From Ophthalmolycus amberensis (Eukaryota > Chordata > Actinopteri > Perciformes > Zoarcidae): a stretch of 64,000 nt of DNA. The notes below the pieces were generated by a model. The model had not been told where the DNA came from, did no database searches, and saw only the letters and a list, made by a program, of their open reading frames with translations. Position numbers and translations under genes: made by a program. How positions within the stretch are numbered: the first letter of the stretch is position 1; every line of letters begins with the position of its first letter. Positions 11,901 through 23,600 of the stretch are shown here, in pieces. The stretch spans positions 795,501 through 859,500 of the forward strand of contig JAFEUB010001122.1 of assembly GCA_024529925.1 (NCBI GenBank), given 5' to 3'.

Positions 11901-14900
11901 TGCAGAGAATTGATGAATAACTATGCGTAGCTATGACGTTGTTGAATTAAAACATTTACAGAGGGGAAATTAAAACATCCATCACTGACATGGAGCCCAA
12001 TGTCCCGGGACCCGGTGAACATCCAGTCAAAAAGCAAAAACATTACTGCAGTTACAGGGAAAAGTCGGGAGGGACCTATCCATGGATAATTGCAGCCTTA
12101 CGATATCCAGATGTTTTGCAAAGTCTGCAGGAAAGAATACTAGTATTATTAATACCGTTTGTTGACACTGTATGTAATGTACTAGAGGCCATGCCCACCC
12201 TTGACTCCCCATTTGCCTAATTTCACCCATTCTCATCTGGCCGCTTACATTAGAGGGGACAAACACACTGTCTGGTCTATTTCTTACACTTGTGGAGAAT
12301 ACCCCGACCGGACAAACCTGCCGTGCCCAGATACTGCTGCTATGCTATTATTGGACAATCGCTGTTTTGGGCAATCTGTCCAGTTGCAGTGAAAATTAGC
12401 AATTTGGCTTATATCCACAAACCAAACAACATTCAAGTCGATGCTTATTTAAATAAGGAACAAATGGCTTTTGCCTTTGGTGAGGCAGAGGTCTTTCTTC
12501 AAACAGACTCCATAATTGGGAGTGTGTCGGTGCTTTGTGATTGTAATAGCATAGAGCCATCCAGTCCGTCTCGCTGGAGGGATTTGCCTGTTAAACTCCA
12601 GGGGAACTGGTGAAATGAGGGGACCATGGCTGGCAGAGACTGGAGAAACTATTCCTGCGGCTACTGCACAGAGCAGCACACTTCACATCTCTACAGATTA
12701 GATTGAGAGTCAATCTAATTAAATTCTGATTATAATACTGTTAATAATGTTCTTCTTCATTTACCTCCGTCCCTCGACTCACTCCTACCGCTGCAGTCGC
12801 TCAATATTAGGGTTTTTCCTCTTTGTCCCTTTTCTTTTGGTTGCATAAGTGAAAGTCGGGCAGCCCTCTCTTTTTTCGCTTTAGAAAGGCAGATGCTGTG
12901 TCCTGTACTACATTTGGCTGCACTGCCTTTTTGCCTTGTTAACATTGGGGCTCTGGGACATGGCACATGACTTGGAGGTTTCAGGGAAATGAGACAAAAA
13001 GCCTCAAGGCACACACAATTTGTTGGCCCTCAGCATTTACTCGGAAGATCTAAGAATAACACCAAGTAGATTATTGACAGTGCTAATGTCATGTAGGTTA
13101 TGCCTCATTTCACAAGGTCTTTGTCAACAAGGCAGGTCAAAGCTTTTTACCTCTCCAAATGTCAAGCCTCGGCCTTCAAAGGTTATAATGACCAACTGAT
13201 CATGCACGACCGGACAGAGCATTTACATAGATAACATCACCTTCTCATAGAGGCACATGCATGCCGGGCAAGGCCCTGGTAATCCTGGAGACGGTTTATT
13301 ACCGGAGTCCTGGAGGACCTTTTCAAAGCAAACACGATGCAGGGAAGAGAGGGGATGACTCTCAGGGGGAGAAGAACCAGAACGGCAGCAGCACTGGGTT
13401 AATGAGCTGCAGTGTGGGGGAGAGCTAGTTCATCAATGAGGATAACCGCATAGAATAAGGAGAAGACAGCGTCTTTTCCAGAGAGAAAGAGGAGTGAAAC
13501 TATGGTACTTGTGCAAAGGAATAGATAGAGATGTCTACAATTAGGTTAGATTGTGCTGGCTCACTGGTACAGGAACAAGATGCTCTACCACGACTGTTAG
13601 TGGTGTTAAAAGTAGCTCCCCCCCCCCCCCCCCCCCCTTGTTTAAGATTCATCAAAGGAAAGACCATTCAGTGAACAATACCATTACTGTTTTATGAAGT
13701 CGTCATTGGGGGGAGAACATTTGATCTCAAGAATCAAGTGAAAGAGACGAGGCATAAAGTGAGAGTCTAAATCTAAGCTATCTATACCTCCACCTCTGTA
13801 AGGTGGTAAGATGTACAGCTGAGGAAACATTGCCCACACTACTTTGCTCCTTCTCACATCCCTATTCTCCATGTCCCTATTGATTTCTGTGTGGGTAACT
13901 AAGACCTGCTCAGGCCCACAAAGGTTTCCTCTTAGGCAGAATTGTATCCCGGTTTGAGCAGCTGAGCCGAGTGTTGACCGTGTGATACAAAACTGAAGGG
14001 TGGGGTTTAAGGTTGCAGATTTGTGAGCTGTGACCCCCTGAACTCCCAGCAAACTGCTTTTGATTAGAGTCAGGGAGTAAAGAAGGAAAGAGGAGAAAAT
14101 AATGAAGGAAAGAGTTGGGATGAAGTGAGTTTGGGGTGAGAAGAAGTGTTGGATGGCTGGATAGAGATCCAGAGAGGAATGGAAAGGCTGAAATGGGCTA
14201 AGGGGGCAAGTATCCTGACCCCCAGAACTCCAGGAGCCCATAAGCCCAAGGTTTACTGTGTGTCAACTGGTTTGTGCAAACATAATGGACCATTTCTTAT
14301 GCACCATTGAAGCACAGCATCAACTGCAGCGTTTCCGCCAGAAAAGTTGTTAGTCCTGGCAGCCGAGGGTCCGTGTTGTGCTGAGCAAGTCTCAGAGGAG
14401 CGGTTAGTAACTGAAATGAGAATAGCCGGTCCACCTTAACATCCCACCTTAAGTGCACCTTGTACCACAAAGCAAACAGTGGAAGGAAGAAAGGGTCTGT
14501 AGGGGCCCAGCATCTTATTTGTGCTCCAGGGCAACCGAGCAGGTCCATCTGGCAATGCTTAAGATAGAAACAAAAACAGACAATTAGACCATTACAGTAC
14601 TTGGTCTTGTGGGGATCTTCACTCATGCGCTTTATATTTATCCACAATTGATTTCTCGTCATGGGATGGGATGACACGGGAACATAAAGATGGATCAAAC
14701 TGAATCTTAATCCTGCGAAGGTTTGGTGTCCCGTGTGCTCCTTACTTTAGAGGGAATACATGCACACGCTTTCATGTGTTGGGGGAATCTCCGTTCTCCT
14801 CCCCTCTCTCATCGTAACCCAGATTTCCTCATCCCAGAGCTGCCAGCTTCAAAGGGAATGCCCCCTCTCTTCTCACAGCTTCTAAAATGAGCCGGCATCA

Positions 14901-17900
14901 AGCGTGTGACTGCGATCGTGTCACTAAATGAGCGCAGTCCTGTGAAAGTGGTTTTCCCATGTGCCTGCATGTGACGGCGTGGCGCCTGAGCGAGCACGAT
15001 GACGTCACAGTGAAGGATGTGAAGCCGCCCCCTGGGGCCTGGGTTTTCCTGACAACCCAAGCCACGTAGCACAGTGGAAAGCCCAACACAGATGGTTGAG
15101 TGGAAGAAAGTGATCGACTCATAAATTAGGCACACGGAGGAGATGAGCAGTGGCACAGGATCACAAATGATGCAAAGGTTCACTATTGTTGTAGAGTGAA
15201 GAGCAAAGAGATGGAGTCCTTTTCCTTCGCTCTTCACTTCAAAATTGTGTGAAACGAGCCAATTAGGATGAAAAGACACTGTGTTTAAGAATGTATGAAG
15301 CAAGGTGGTGACATAGGTGGGTGAGCTGGAGCTGATTATCGATTGTGAAAAAACAGGAGGAGGAAGTGACTCAGAGAGGAGGATGAAGGGGAGGACATGA
15401 AGCATGGCGTAATGACTTTCAAGAGGAGGGGAAAGGATGCTGTTTCTGTAGCGCTTGTGGTAAAAGCATCTTTTTAAAAGAACGACAGTGTGTTTTCCTG
15501 TTAACTGAAGGTCCACTGTCATCGCTCTGTTACCGAATGTCAATGAAGGCATGAAAGGCCCCAAAAATACTTTACAGGGTAAAAAAAAGACTTAAAAAAC
15601 GGTAGATGTGATGGATCCAACCGGGAGATGTTGAATGCTGTCTAACAAGCTAGAAAGGCTTTCAAATTGTTGGAGGATGTTGTAGGTTGCTCACTTACAT
15701 CATTTTTCAACAACTCAGCTACTCGCCAGCTTGTAAGTGTTAATGGGCCCAACGAGCAAACAGTGGTTGAAGCTTTGTCGTGCGATCTGTTCACCTGCAG
15801 AGGGTTTTCACTGATGGAGGGGGCAGGATGTGATGAATTGTACAGATGGGGATAAGGGTGCACACTTTCAGACCATGTCTCCTCAAAGACATTCATAGTG
15901 TTTCCCTCTGTGGTACGATACAAACAAAAGGGATTGAATGAATAAAGTGAGCTGAAAGTGCAAACGGACACCTTTTCGTCTGTTCCCTTAGCGTTTCTGA
16001 ATGGTTTTATTGTTGGCGTTACTGTCGCAAAGACAACCTTTTATTACTTCAAGTAGATTGAAAGCCAACTGAATGGCTGTTCGAAAACCTCTCAAGTGCC
16101 TCTTCGCCTTCATCAACTTGCCGGGTATTGTTTCCACACTTATTCAGGTTGGCCCACCTGGAGATAGCTACCGATAGATATCAGGGGAAAACAAAAGCAT
16201 TTTCCTATTCCTGTTTTGGTTGTGCCAAATGATTAACTCACTTACTTTTTGCCGTGAGTGGAGCCTTCATTTTCGTCCAACATTAGACAGTTGTGGTGCC
16301 AGGGCATTTCAGACGCTAATCTTAAATACGTCAAGCACTTTATTTTAAGCGTAAGGATGCCCTTAGGCTACAGGCACAGGCCTCTGCCAGGCATCACTGA
16401 GCCAGCAGGGCAAGTGCGACATGGCAGCTCCACGCTTGATTCCTGCTATGACTGCCAACACCCGAAGAGTCTTGCTGTCTTCAGCTTCTTCCCTCCTCAC
16501 GTTGTCACTTGAGTGCCATTTGACTCCTCTAAGCCAGAATCTGCTGACAGGCTCTGCTCCAGGGTCAGTGTCTGCATCTCCCCCTGGTCGTCTCGATGGG
16601 AAGGATGCAAAATGCTAAACAATGCTTCCATCTGCATAAACTGCACATTCATACACTCAGGAATAAGGGACGTTTATATATGACTTCATAAGTTGACTTA
16701 AAAAGTTATTATTTATTCACTTGCAGTCTCGGCTCAATTCTTTGTGTTGCACTAATCCATCATTTGACTTGCTTCATGTGACAGCATGAGCCTTCTGAAA
16801 CCCCGACAGATTGTGTGTGTTGTGTATTAGCGGGATCAACACATGCTCGGTGTGTTTAACAGCTGTTTGTGTGGGTTTGAGTTCACTCATGAATAAAATT
16901 TACTCGGTTAAAAAAACGTAAATGAATACTGCTGTTCACATATTCACACAAATTATTCTCAGTAATTTAATATTTTATGCTCATATTTCAGCTATTGGGC
17001 ACCTTTTGAAACATTCTTCAGTATTATTATTTAAAAAAATGTTATGTCTTCTGTTTAGTTTTATTTGAAGGACCTGATATCGGTCTAATAATAACACACA
17101 GCACTGGTTTATGTGCTCATATATGGTCATCTGCATTGAAACTGCTGTGTCATCCTGTGCTGTAGGTGCAGGCATGGTCGTTGACTGGGAGCAGGAGACG
17201 GGTCTCCTCATGACGTCTGGAGATGTCCGAGTCGTAAGGATCTGGGACACCGACAGGGAGATGAAGGTCCAGGTATTGTACTCAGTGCATCTGGTTGCAA
17301 GTCTGATTTTCTCCAAAAGCTCACAATGAATACAGCTGAAACCTGGAACTGTGTATTAGCTGGTGAGAAACGTGGCATTCAGGCCTTGTAAGTCTGTTTC
17401 TAAAGATCCTTGTGTTTGATGAATCAATCCTATAACAATGAAGGGACTAACAAATTGAGGTTTTATTATGTTGGCAAATGGTTGCTGTCTACTTTCCTTC
17501 TAGTCTCTCCTCCAGTTTGATTTATTCTGTAAAGAACAATCTGAAAAGAGTTGGGTTTTACAGCCAGCTTCTGTTTCCAAAACTCAATGTGGGGTTGCCT
17601 AAAAATGCTCTTCAATAAAACAGGTGAACTTTTTTAAGTAGAGGACATTTGATGAAGTTATGACTCATTTTAAAATGAGCCACTGCCGTGTCTTAAATTG
17701 TGATTGGGTTTGTGTGTCAGTCTGTCCCTAGAAGATTACTTCGAAGATCCATTGACTTGATTTATCAGCTTAAAGCTACTACAACAGGATTTAGCTGGTT
17801 ATGAAACAGTCTCAATTTAATACTGATAGCTCTATATGACCTATATAAGTAAACCACACCATCAGCGAGAACCATTGGCTTTTTCTATATTGTTATTCTG

Positions 17901-20900
17901 GATGCGTGTCATTGGATCCGAATCAATGCGAAATCGGACAAAGCGATTTACGGCACGAAGGTTCTGCGCTCTGGTGGGAGATGGAGAGCTCAACAGCAGC
18001 GGCTCCTCCTCCGGCCGGGAGCAGAGCTTTGCTGCTTTGCCGGTGTTTTAGAATTCTGCAGAACATCTTAAATGTGTAGCACCAAATTGAGCCTCTGTGA
18101 CCGTTCTGTACACCGCTACAATAGCATTAAACTTAAAACACAGCATAAGTAAAGCTGAAGCTAAAAATTTGAGCTTAGAATGCTGAACCATCTTAAGATG
18201 TCTTCAACATTATCAGAATAATGTGCAATATTGGAATCCTTGAAAAGGAAAGTATTATTTTGTAGTGTTGGATGGCATTTGACTTTACAACATGTAATTT
18301 AGCATTGGACTGAAGGTAGAGCAGCACGCTGAATGTATGTATTTCTGTATAAAAGGTGGTCACACTTCAAGGTAAACTGGTCCAAGCTAAAATCAGGAAA
18401 AATGAATAATATAATAATAAATGTTAAATACCAAAACATGAATAAGTCTGTGATACATTCGACGTATTGTGCACTTTGTACTCATGCTGTTGTCTGTGTT
18501 AGGACACTAATGGAAGTCTGTGGCAGAGCTACTACCATTAGTGCAGTTTCCTCTTTTTCTTTGTTTTTAACACATCTAATGGTCCCTAGTGCGCTAATCA
18601 CGGTCTTGATGGATGGACTAATACGAATACAAATGGCCCAACCTCGCCTGTGGCTACATATTGATGCTGGGTCCAGCTTCAAACACTAAACAGAGCACAT
18701 GATTGATGATTTCAAAGAAGGTTTAATGTGTAGTGAGTTGTTGTATTGACAGTGGTACCTTGGTAGTTTGCTTTACAAGCCATTGATGGGGATTCTTGTG
18801 TTTGCATGTCCACCAGGACATCCCAACCGGAGCAGACAGCTGTGTGACCAGCCTTTCCTGTGATTCCCAGCGTTCACTCATCGTAGCCGGTCTTGGTGAC
18901 GGATCCGTACGCGTATTCGACAGGAGGATGGGTCCAAATGAATGGTAGAACTCTCTCTCTCTGTCTCTCTCTCTCAATCTGACCTCATCATTGTTTTATT
19001 GCACAGAAGGTTACATTGATTATTAATTTACAATTTAAATTCCCACCTCTTTTCTTTTACTGTCTCACCACTATTTAAATACACCTACACAGCAGTTTAT
19101 GTGGGCATTAACTCCTACACCGTCCTACATTATTCACCTCTCTAATCTATACTTATTATATACAGCGTGGTGTAAATCTCCCTTTGGGGGTAGCCACCTC
19201 TTTTAATGGACCCTGGTGGCACCGTATCCCCCCAGTTGGTTAAATATTATTTTAATTTCAGTCCCAGAGGGCAAAAACAAAGCAGTTAAACCACAGAGTG
19301 GCCCATAAATCTTTAAGTAATTTAATAGTTCCCCTCAGGCATGGAGTTACATCTTTCAACAACTATGTTGCTCGCCCTGAGGTTAGTCCTGGACCAGGAG
19401 ACAGACGCACACATGCCTCGTGTGTGCAGCCGTTTACAAATTGATTCTTACAATCTGAAAATTACTGTTGATTGTTGTAAATTCATGTTTAGTGTTTGTC
19501 CTTGATATTTCTGTGGATTAAATCCAATTCCTGTCACACCAGTAGTCAGGATGTATTTGATCAAGTTTAATAGAGTGCATTATGGATATTGGGTGTTCAA
19601 ATACAGCTCAGCTCTAAAAAGATGATTGTAGGGTTTTAGTTCTTAGCTATAATACCACTTCAGTCTCTCCGATAGACGGTTGCTTATTTCAGTCATGGTC
19701 CCATGATGCCACCCAGTGGTTTTTCACCTTTATTACATGTTACAGCAGAAAGAGACATGCTTCTGTCCTTTCATACTGCTGTTTTTTCTTTTCACTGGAG
19801 CTTTTCTTTAACTTGGTTAGAAGGTTATCGCCCTATTTTGCATGACATACAAGAGGAATGGCTCCAGACACTGTTTAAATCAATTCAAAATAACACACAG
19901 ACTCCATCATTCCAAAATACAAGTCCTCCAAATGATTCCAGTCTTCTCGGAAACTTTAGGCCGTAGTTTATTTGTGTCCTAAAATCCAACTCTTTTGGTG
20001 TAGCAATTTTAATTACTTTTAAGGTTGAACCAGATAATTTAATAATCATCTGGTCATCGCTTTCTTTTTGTGCTTTTGTTATTGTTCCTATGTTTTTCAC
20101 TCCCTTATTCAATGTCAAAGTATGTTTTCATTATACACCTTTTGGCTTTATAATTGTTGTATTCATGTTTTTAATTAGTTTTCTCTGAGCATACTGAAGC
20201 TGATGTTCACAGGCTCACAGCTCCGGTGTTATTTTCCTGTGTTTCCTGTCAGCGAAGAAACACGCTGTTAAATGTTACCTTAGCTGACATTTGTTCTGTC
20301 TTTTGTGTGTTTCTGCAGTCGGGTGATGACCTACAGGGAGCACGGAGCCTGGGTGGTCAAAGCTCATCTACAGAAGGAGACTGACGGACATATTATCAGT
20401 GTCAGGTATGCTCTCTCTTTGTCTGACTCACACTGATTTTTTTATGCCTGTACTAACTTTGTTGTTTCCTCCTCAGTGTTAACGGGGATGTTCGATTCTT
20501 TGAGCCGCGGGCGCCAGACTCCATCAACGTGCTGCAGACAGTGAAGGGTTTAACAGCCCTGGACATACACCCACAGGCCAACTTGTTCGCCTGGTGAGTT
20601 CGTATGTGTAGATGCAAGTTTTAGCACCCAAAAAAACTCATCAAGTGTCCACAAAATTAAGGTCAGATCCGGTCATTCTTCCTTTTCTGTCTGCTACGGA
20701 CGCCCAGAGGGGCAAGTGAGGAAAACAAATGCGGTGATCCATTGTCTTAGTCTGATCTAAAGTCTTTTCTCTCCTGTGTTTATGACGTGAGAGCAGGTGA
20801 AAACGTGTTTGCATGATAATCTTTCAATGTTCCTTAAATCTTCTTATCTGTGAAACATGGTTGAAGGTTGGTTTTTTGGAAGGTGAAAACATTTCTTTTT

Positions 20901-22512
20901 TTTGGGATAATTTTGTAGTTTGTTGTTGTAACACACATTTCAGCCAAAAAAGGCTCAATGTGCACCTCTACCCTTATTATCCTGGCAAACCTTTTTCTCT
21001 ACCGGTTCTTAAGTCATAAACAGGAAGAAAACTAATTTAGATCTTTTTTTAGTCTTCCTTACTTTGTTCCATTTGTCTAAATAAGAAGAGTAAAATATTG
21101 TTCTTGTTTGTATTTGGCTTGATAGACAAAACTAATATAACTGGAGAAAGCAGCTGACATCCCTACAGGAGGTTACATGTCACCACAAAAGAAATAAATG
21201 CAGTACACCCAGCGTATGATTGATATTATGTTATCTCTCTCTCTCTCCCTCATCCTCTGCTCTCCAGTGGATCGATGAACCAGTTCATAGCGGTCTACAA
21301 CTCTAACGGCGATGTGATCAGCAACATAAAGTATTATGACGGCTTCATGGGACAAAGGATTGGGGCCATCAGCTGTTTAGCCTTCCATCCTCACTGGGTA
21401 AACTAACACTTCAATTTACTGCAGTCGTACATCTGGGCCAGTCGTTATTAAGTATTTCAGAGTTTGGGTTCGGGATGTTGCTAACAACATATTTCCCTGA
21501 TGAACATAAGTTTCAATTTAGACTAGTCGCCTGGTCTAAAAGCAAGATGCACTAGGAAAACAGTCAAATTGATTTAATCTGTAAGGTTAAACATTGTGTA
21601 TAAGAGCCATTTGAAATCATTAGTCACATTCTTCAATGGCCAAATTGTATTTTAAATGCCACTGAAATCAATATATCCCCAGTGTCTGCTCCGGTATGGT
21701 TAATACTTTATTTATCACCTGGAGGGAATTGGGTTGTATTTACATTCCATTTACATTCCAAAATTGATCTTAATTAATCTTAATCTTAAAGTAACTTGTA
21801 ACTACGCTACGGTGTCATATAAATGTAGTGGTGTATACTTAAATGAGGTACCTCACAATTAGTCTTTTAAGCTGCACTTTTTATGAACAATTGAACAAAT
21901 GACTGTGTGTAATGTGAAGGGGTCCCTTATAGTGATGAACCCACAAAAATAATCACCTGACCCTGCAGCTCCCCTAAACTCGACGCAGCTTTTTAGCCTC
22001 TTTTAGCACATGTTTGGGGTTTTCTGGCCTACGATTTCACTCATCAACCTCATTTTCAGTGAAAAGACTGTTGGAAAAAAAAAAAACACTTTAAACTTTC
22101 TGCATTTAGCAGCTAAACAGCCAGGAGTTGGTGGAGACCAAAACAAAGCTAAAAGGAGCAAACACATTATTTTCTGCGCTCAGGGTCTTCGGTCTTTTGC
22201 TTTTGCTCATTGCCACTGAAGCTAGCATTAGCTAACTTTTACATTTACACTAGCATGCTTTTAAACTTCATTAGACTATCACTGCATTTGTGAAGAAAAT
22301 AATGACATGGACTGTATTCTAAATGGTATTTTCTCAACATATTGTGTTTGCTACAGTGCACACTTTACCCTCTTTTTAGTTTTTGTGAACGCACACACAT
22401 CATTCAACCTGTAATTAACAAGACTGTCTTTGTCTCCCTCCAGCCCCACTTGGCGGTAGGCAGCAACGACTACTACATGTCCATCTATTCAGCAGAGAAG
22501 AGGCTGAGATAA
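2906..22512 (+). CDS. rptor: Raptor (regulatory-associated protein of mTOR), C-terminal part, multi-exon
   Basis: Raptor is the scaffold of mTORC1; it recruits substrates and couples the kinase to Rag GTPases on lysosomes. Coding exons seen: 2906-3011, 6628-6742, 6880-7004, 8012-8113, 17166-17272, 18817-18944, 20319-20405, 20477-20593, 21268-21397, 22444-22512 (TAA at 22510-22512). All have AG/GT borders and phases that join without a break, giving 361 residues that start IPEEHDVES and end YSAEKRLR. The read-out matches my recollection of the C-terminus of human Raptor almost residue for residue (for example RLDDQIF, NGNPRYTRI, WQGLSDMLPTTRG, GLLMTSGDV, GLTALDIHP, IKYYDGFMGQR). It covers the seven-bladed WD40 propeller and the linker before it. 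The 5' exons lie upstream of base 1. An optional 48-nt exon at 11248-11295 is described separately. The donors after 6742 (gtcaga) and 8113 (gtcagc) are weaker than the others. Confidence 0.97.
3921..3953 (+). repeat. GGA-rich simple repeat
   Basis: The tract is made of gagg and gga units. The long stop-free translations on the complementary strand here (runs of Pro and Leu) come from this low complexity and are not a gene. Confidence 0.9.
5458..6241 (-). mobile_element. 5'-truncated LINE remnant (reverse-transcriptase C-terminal end and 3' UTR)
   Basis: On the minus strand, 6164 to 5772 encodes 130 residues with the signature of the region after the reverse transcriptase of vertebrate LINEs. 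It includes an aromatic/hydrophobic block with IYDIHISQTCVFIYK, then HSHSTRQSSHLHPPK, then FSIRFRGSKLWNDF. A second frame (6241-5906) overlaps it upstream, which implies at least one frameshift. An A/T-rich 3' UTR-like stretch follows down to about 5458. Only the 3' end is left, as is usual for dead-on-arrival LINE copies. The family (L2/CR1/Rex-like) is inferred. Confidence 0.7.
7005..8011 (+). other. rptor: rptor intron
   Basis: Donor gtgtga at 7005 and acceptor ctctccag before 8012. It contains a 16-C run at 7282-7297 and CA-rich stretches. No gene or known element is recognised. Confidence 0.85.
7282..7297 (+). repeat. Homopolymer C tract (16 C)
   Basis: Sixteen consecutive C residues are directly visible; the length may be uncertain in sequencing. 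Confidence 0.9.
8513..8739. repeat. AT-rich inverted-repeat (MITE-like) element
   Basis: The arm at 8513-8534 (atagtgtataataattccca...) pairs with 8718-8739 at about 20 of 22 positions. The interior and the flank from 8350 are rich in ttataatg and cattataa words, so shorter arms nest inside. There is no ORF. A non-autonomous fold-back DNA element is the likely explanation. Confidence 0.5.
8941..9152. repeat. Inverted-repeat element with 17-bp perfect core arms
   Basis: The left arm 8941-8967 contains tctgcttatgaatgcag. The right arm 9131-9152 carries its exact reverse complement, followed by agatatctg, which pairs with the outer cagatat of the left arm after a 4-base gap. About 165 bp lie between. 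This looks like a small MITE in the rptor intron 8114-11247; no other copy was seen in the window. Confidence 0.5.
10508..10532 (+). repeat. (AC)n microsatellite
   Basis: About twelve uninterrupted AC units. Confidence 0.9.
11248..11295 (+). CDS. rptor: Candidate 48-nt cassette exon of rptor (16-residue insert in WD40 region)
   Basis: A 48-base open segment lies in the 9-kb intron between the exons ending at 8113 and starting at 17166. It is preceded by a long pyrimidine tract ending ctcgcag and followed by a consensus donor gtgagtg. Both flanking introns are phase 1 and the segment is phase 1 on both sides, so it can be included or skipped without changing frame. Inclusion would add LARRVSIYLDRSKQGG between PTTRG and AGMVV, in a loop between propeller blades. 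The insert contains RRVS, a basophilic-kinase-like motif. The reference human protein, as I recall it, joins PTTRG directly to AGMVV. The splice signals and symmetry are seen; use of the exon is inferred. Confidence 0.55.
11691..12266 (+). mobile_element. Degenerate hAT-like DNA transposon fragment, copy 1
   Basis: It begins with agggtgaccaga, a terminal-repeat-like sequence. An in-frame stretch from 11990 encodes a short, damaged peptide containing TYPWIIAALR and LQSLQER. In the alternative frame the aligned region of the other copy reads FCKVC, reminiscent of the BED-type zinc finger at the start of hAT transposases. A matching copy lies inverted at 39540-40172. There are many frame breaks and no catalytic region, so it is inactive. 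The family assignment is inferred. Confidence 0.6.
13618..13637 (+). repeat. Homopolymer C tract (20 C)
   Basis: Twenty consecutive C residues inside an rptor intron. Confidence 0.9.
17273..18816 (+). other. rptor: rptor intron
   Basis: Donor gtattg, acceptor ccaccag. No gene or known element is recognised. Confidence 0.85.
18945..20318 (+). other. rptor: rptor intron with CT microsatellite
   Basis: Donor gtagaa, then a (CT)n tract at 18951-18975; acceptor ttctgcag before 20319. No gene is recognised. Confidence 0.85.
20594..21267 (+). other. rptor: rptor intron
   Basis: Donor gtgagt, and a CT-rich tract leading to the acceptor tctccag before 21268. No gene is recognised. Confidence 0.85.
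21398..22443 (+). other. rptor: rptor last intron with repeat scraps
   Basis: Donor gtaaac, acceptor ccctccag before 22444. Around 22118-22170 it carries ggagttggtggagaccaaa, a word shared with 46632-46662 and 48768-48795, so a fragment of the same repeat family lies here. Confidence 0.75.
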
Positions 22513-23600
22513 CACACCAGCATTCATCAACAACACTTCCCCAACAAATCTACTACATATGACTTCTGACCCACAGCCTCGAGCTCTGGGATGTAAATTA
22601 TGTTTTTGTTGTACATATGCAATTACCACCCTGAATGTTCTAGTGATGGCTGCTGACAAGAACTCATGCTACGAACGACTATATATATATATGTATATAT
22701 ATACATATATATATATACGTATATATAATTATTATTATTCTCACTGTTTATTCATATTCTTATTATGATGCTAATGATTGTAGACTTGGCTGTGCTGAGG
22801 AGTGTGTATATTTAAATAGCGTATACAGATGATTAGAGGTTCTATTTTAAAGAAGTGGTACCCACCGATCGTTGGGGCTACTCCTCGCCGCACAGCGAGC
22901 ATCTCTACCTGAACGAACTGTGACCCCTGCGAAACTAGAAGTGGCGTGGGAGGGGTCGGGGTGGGTCATCCGGAGTACAGCACGCTCTGTTAAAACACAT
23001 TCACTGGTGCAGGAAACACAAACTTGCCCTCCGCTGGACCCCAGCGTGTTTATGAATTATTTTTAATGGCCGCCTCACAGCCAAAGGACAGAGAGTTTTG
23101 CTACTTTGCTGCACCGCTGGAAAGATGTTTGTAGGGACGGACCCAGAGATGGAGGACTGCTCATTGTGACGCCTCGACCCGGCTGACTTGATGAGTGTTT
23201 GTGCGTGCGCGTGTGTGTGTGTTAAAGTGGATTATAGCACAGATGTGCCCCACAGTGGGCCTTCAAGCCTTGGACTTAATTGATGCCCAAAAAAGATGCC
23301 TGCTCCCATGCTAGGACTCTCCTTCTTGCTTCCCTGACCCCAGTGTGCCAAACATAATCATATTTTCCATGTAAGCCCTTTTGTTGTCACTAAGGGGGTG
23401 TTTTTGTTGTTTATTTGTTTTTTTATGTATCTCCTGTAAAAGGGAAAAACCTCCATTGCCCCTAGGATGATACACGTTCTCATATCTAGCACAGTGAGAA
23501 GAGGGCTAAACAGGTAAATGCTGAGCACCCAGTCCTCCAGGGAGCCTGCCCACCTGCCCTGCAAAGCAATAAAAACCTCACGATTCAGTGTCAAACTCCT
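22513..23600 (+). other. rptor: Probable 3' UTR of rptor
   Basis: The sequence follows the TAA at 22510-22512. It contains an alternating AT tract at 22681-22728 able to fold on itself, and a canonical AATAAA at 23568-23573, which I take as a likely polyadenylation signal. The true end is not determined; a further AATAAA-like signal occurs near 23830. Confidence 0.5.
22681..22728 (+). repeat. (AT)n tract with palindromic interior
   Basis: Alternating AT is interrupted by gta, tac and acgt, giving a largely self-complementary sequence within the rptor 3' UTR. Confidence 0.85.

Larger units (their letters stand above)
11296..17165 (+). other. rptor: rptor intron, long non-coding stretch
   Basis: Donor gtgagtg at 11296 (if the cassette exon is used) and acceptor tgctgtag before 17166. 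It contains the hAT-like fragment, a 20-C run at 13618-13637, and about 13.0-16.6 kb without any repeat I recognise. In that part three minus-strand stop-free stretches (13684-14241, 14297-14698, 14809-15564) show no domain. Confidence 0.75.
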
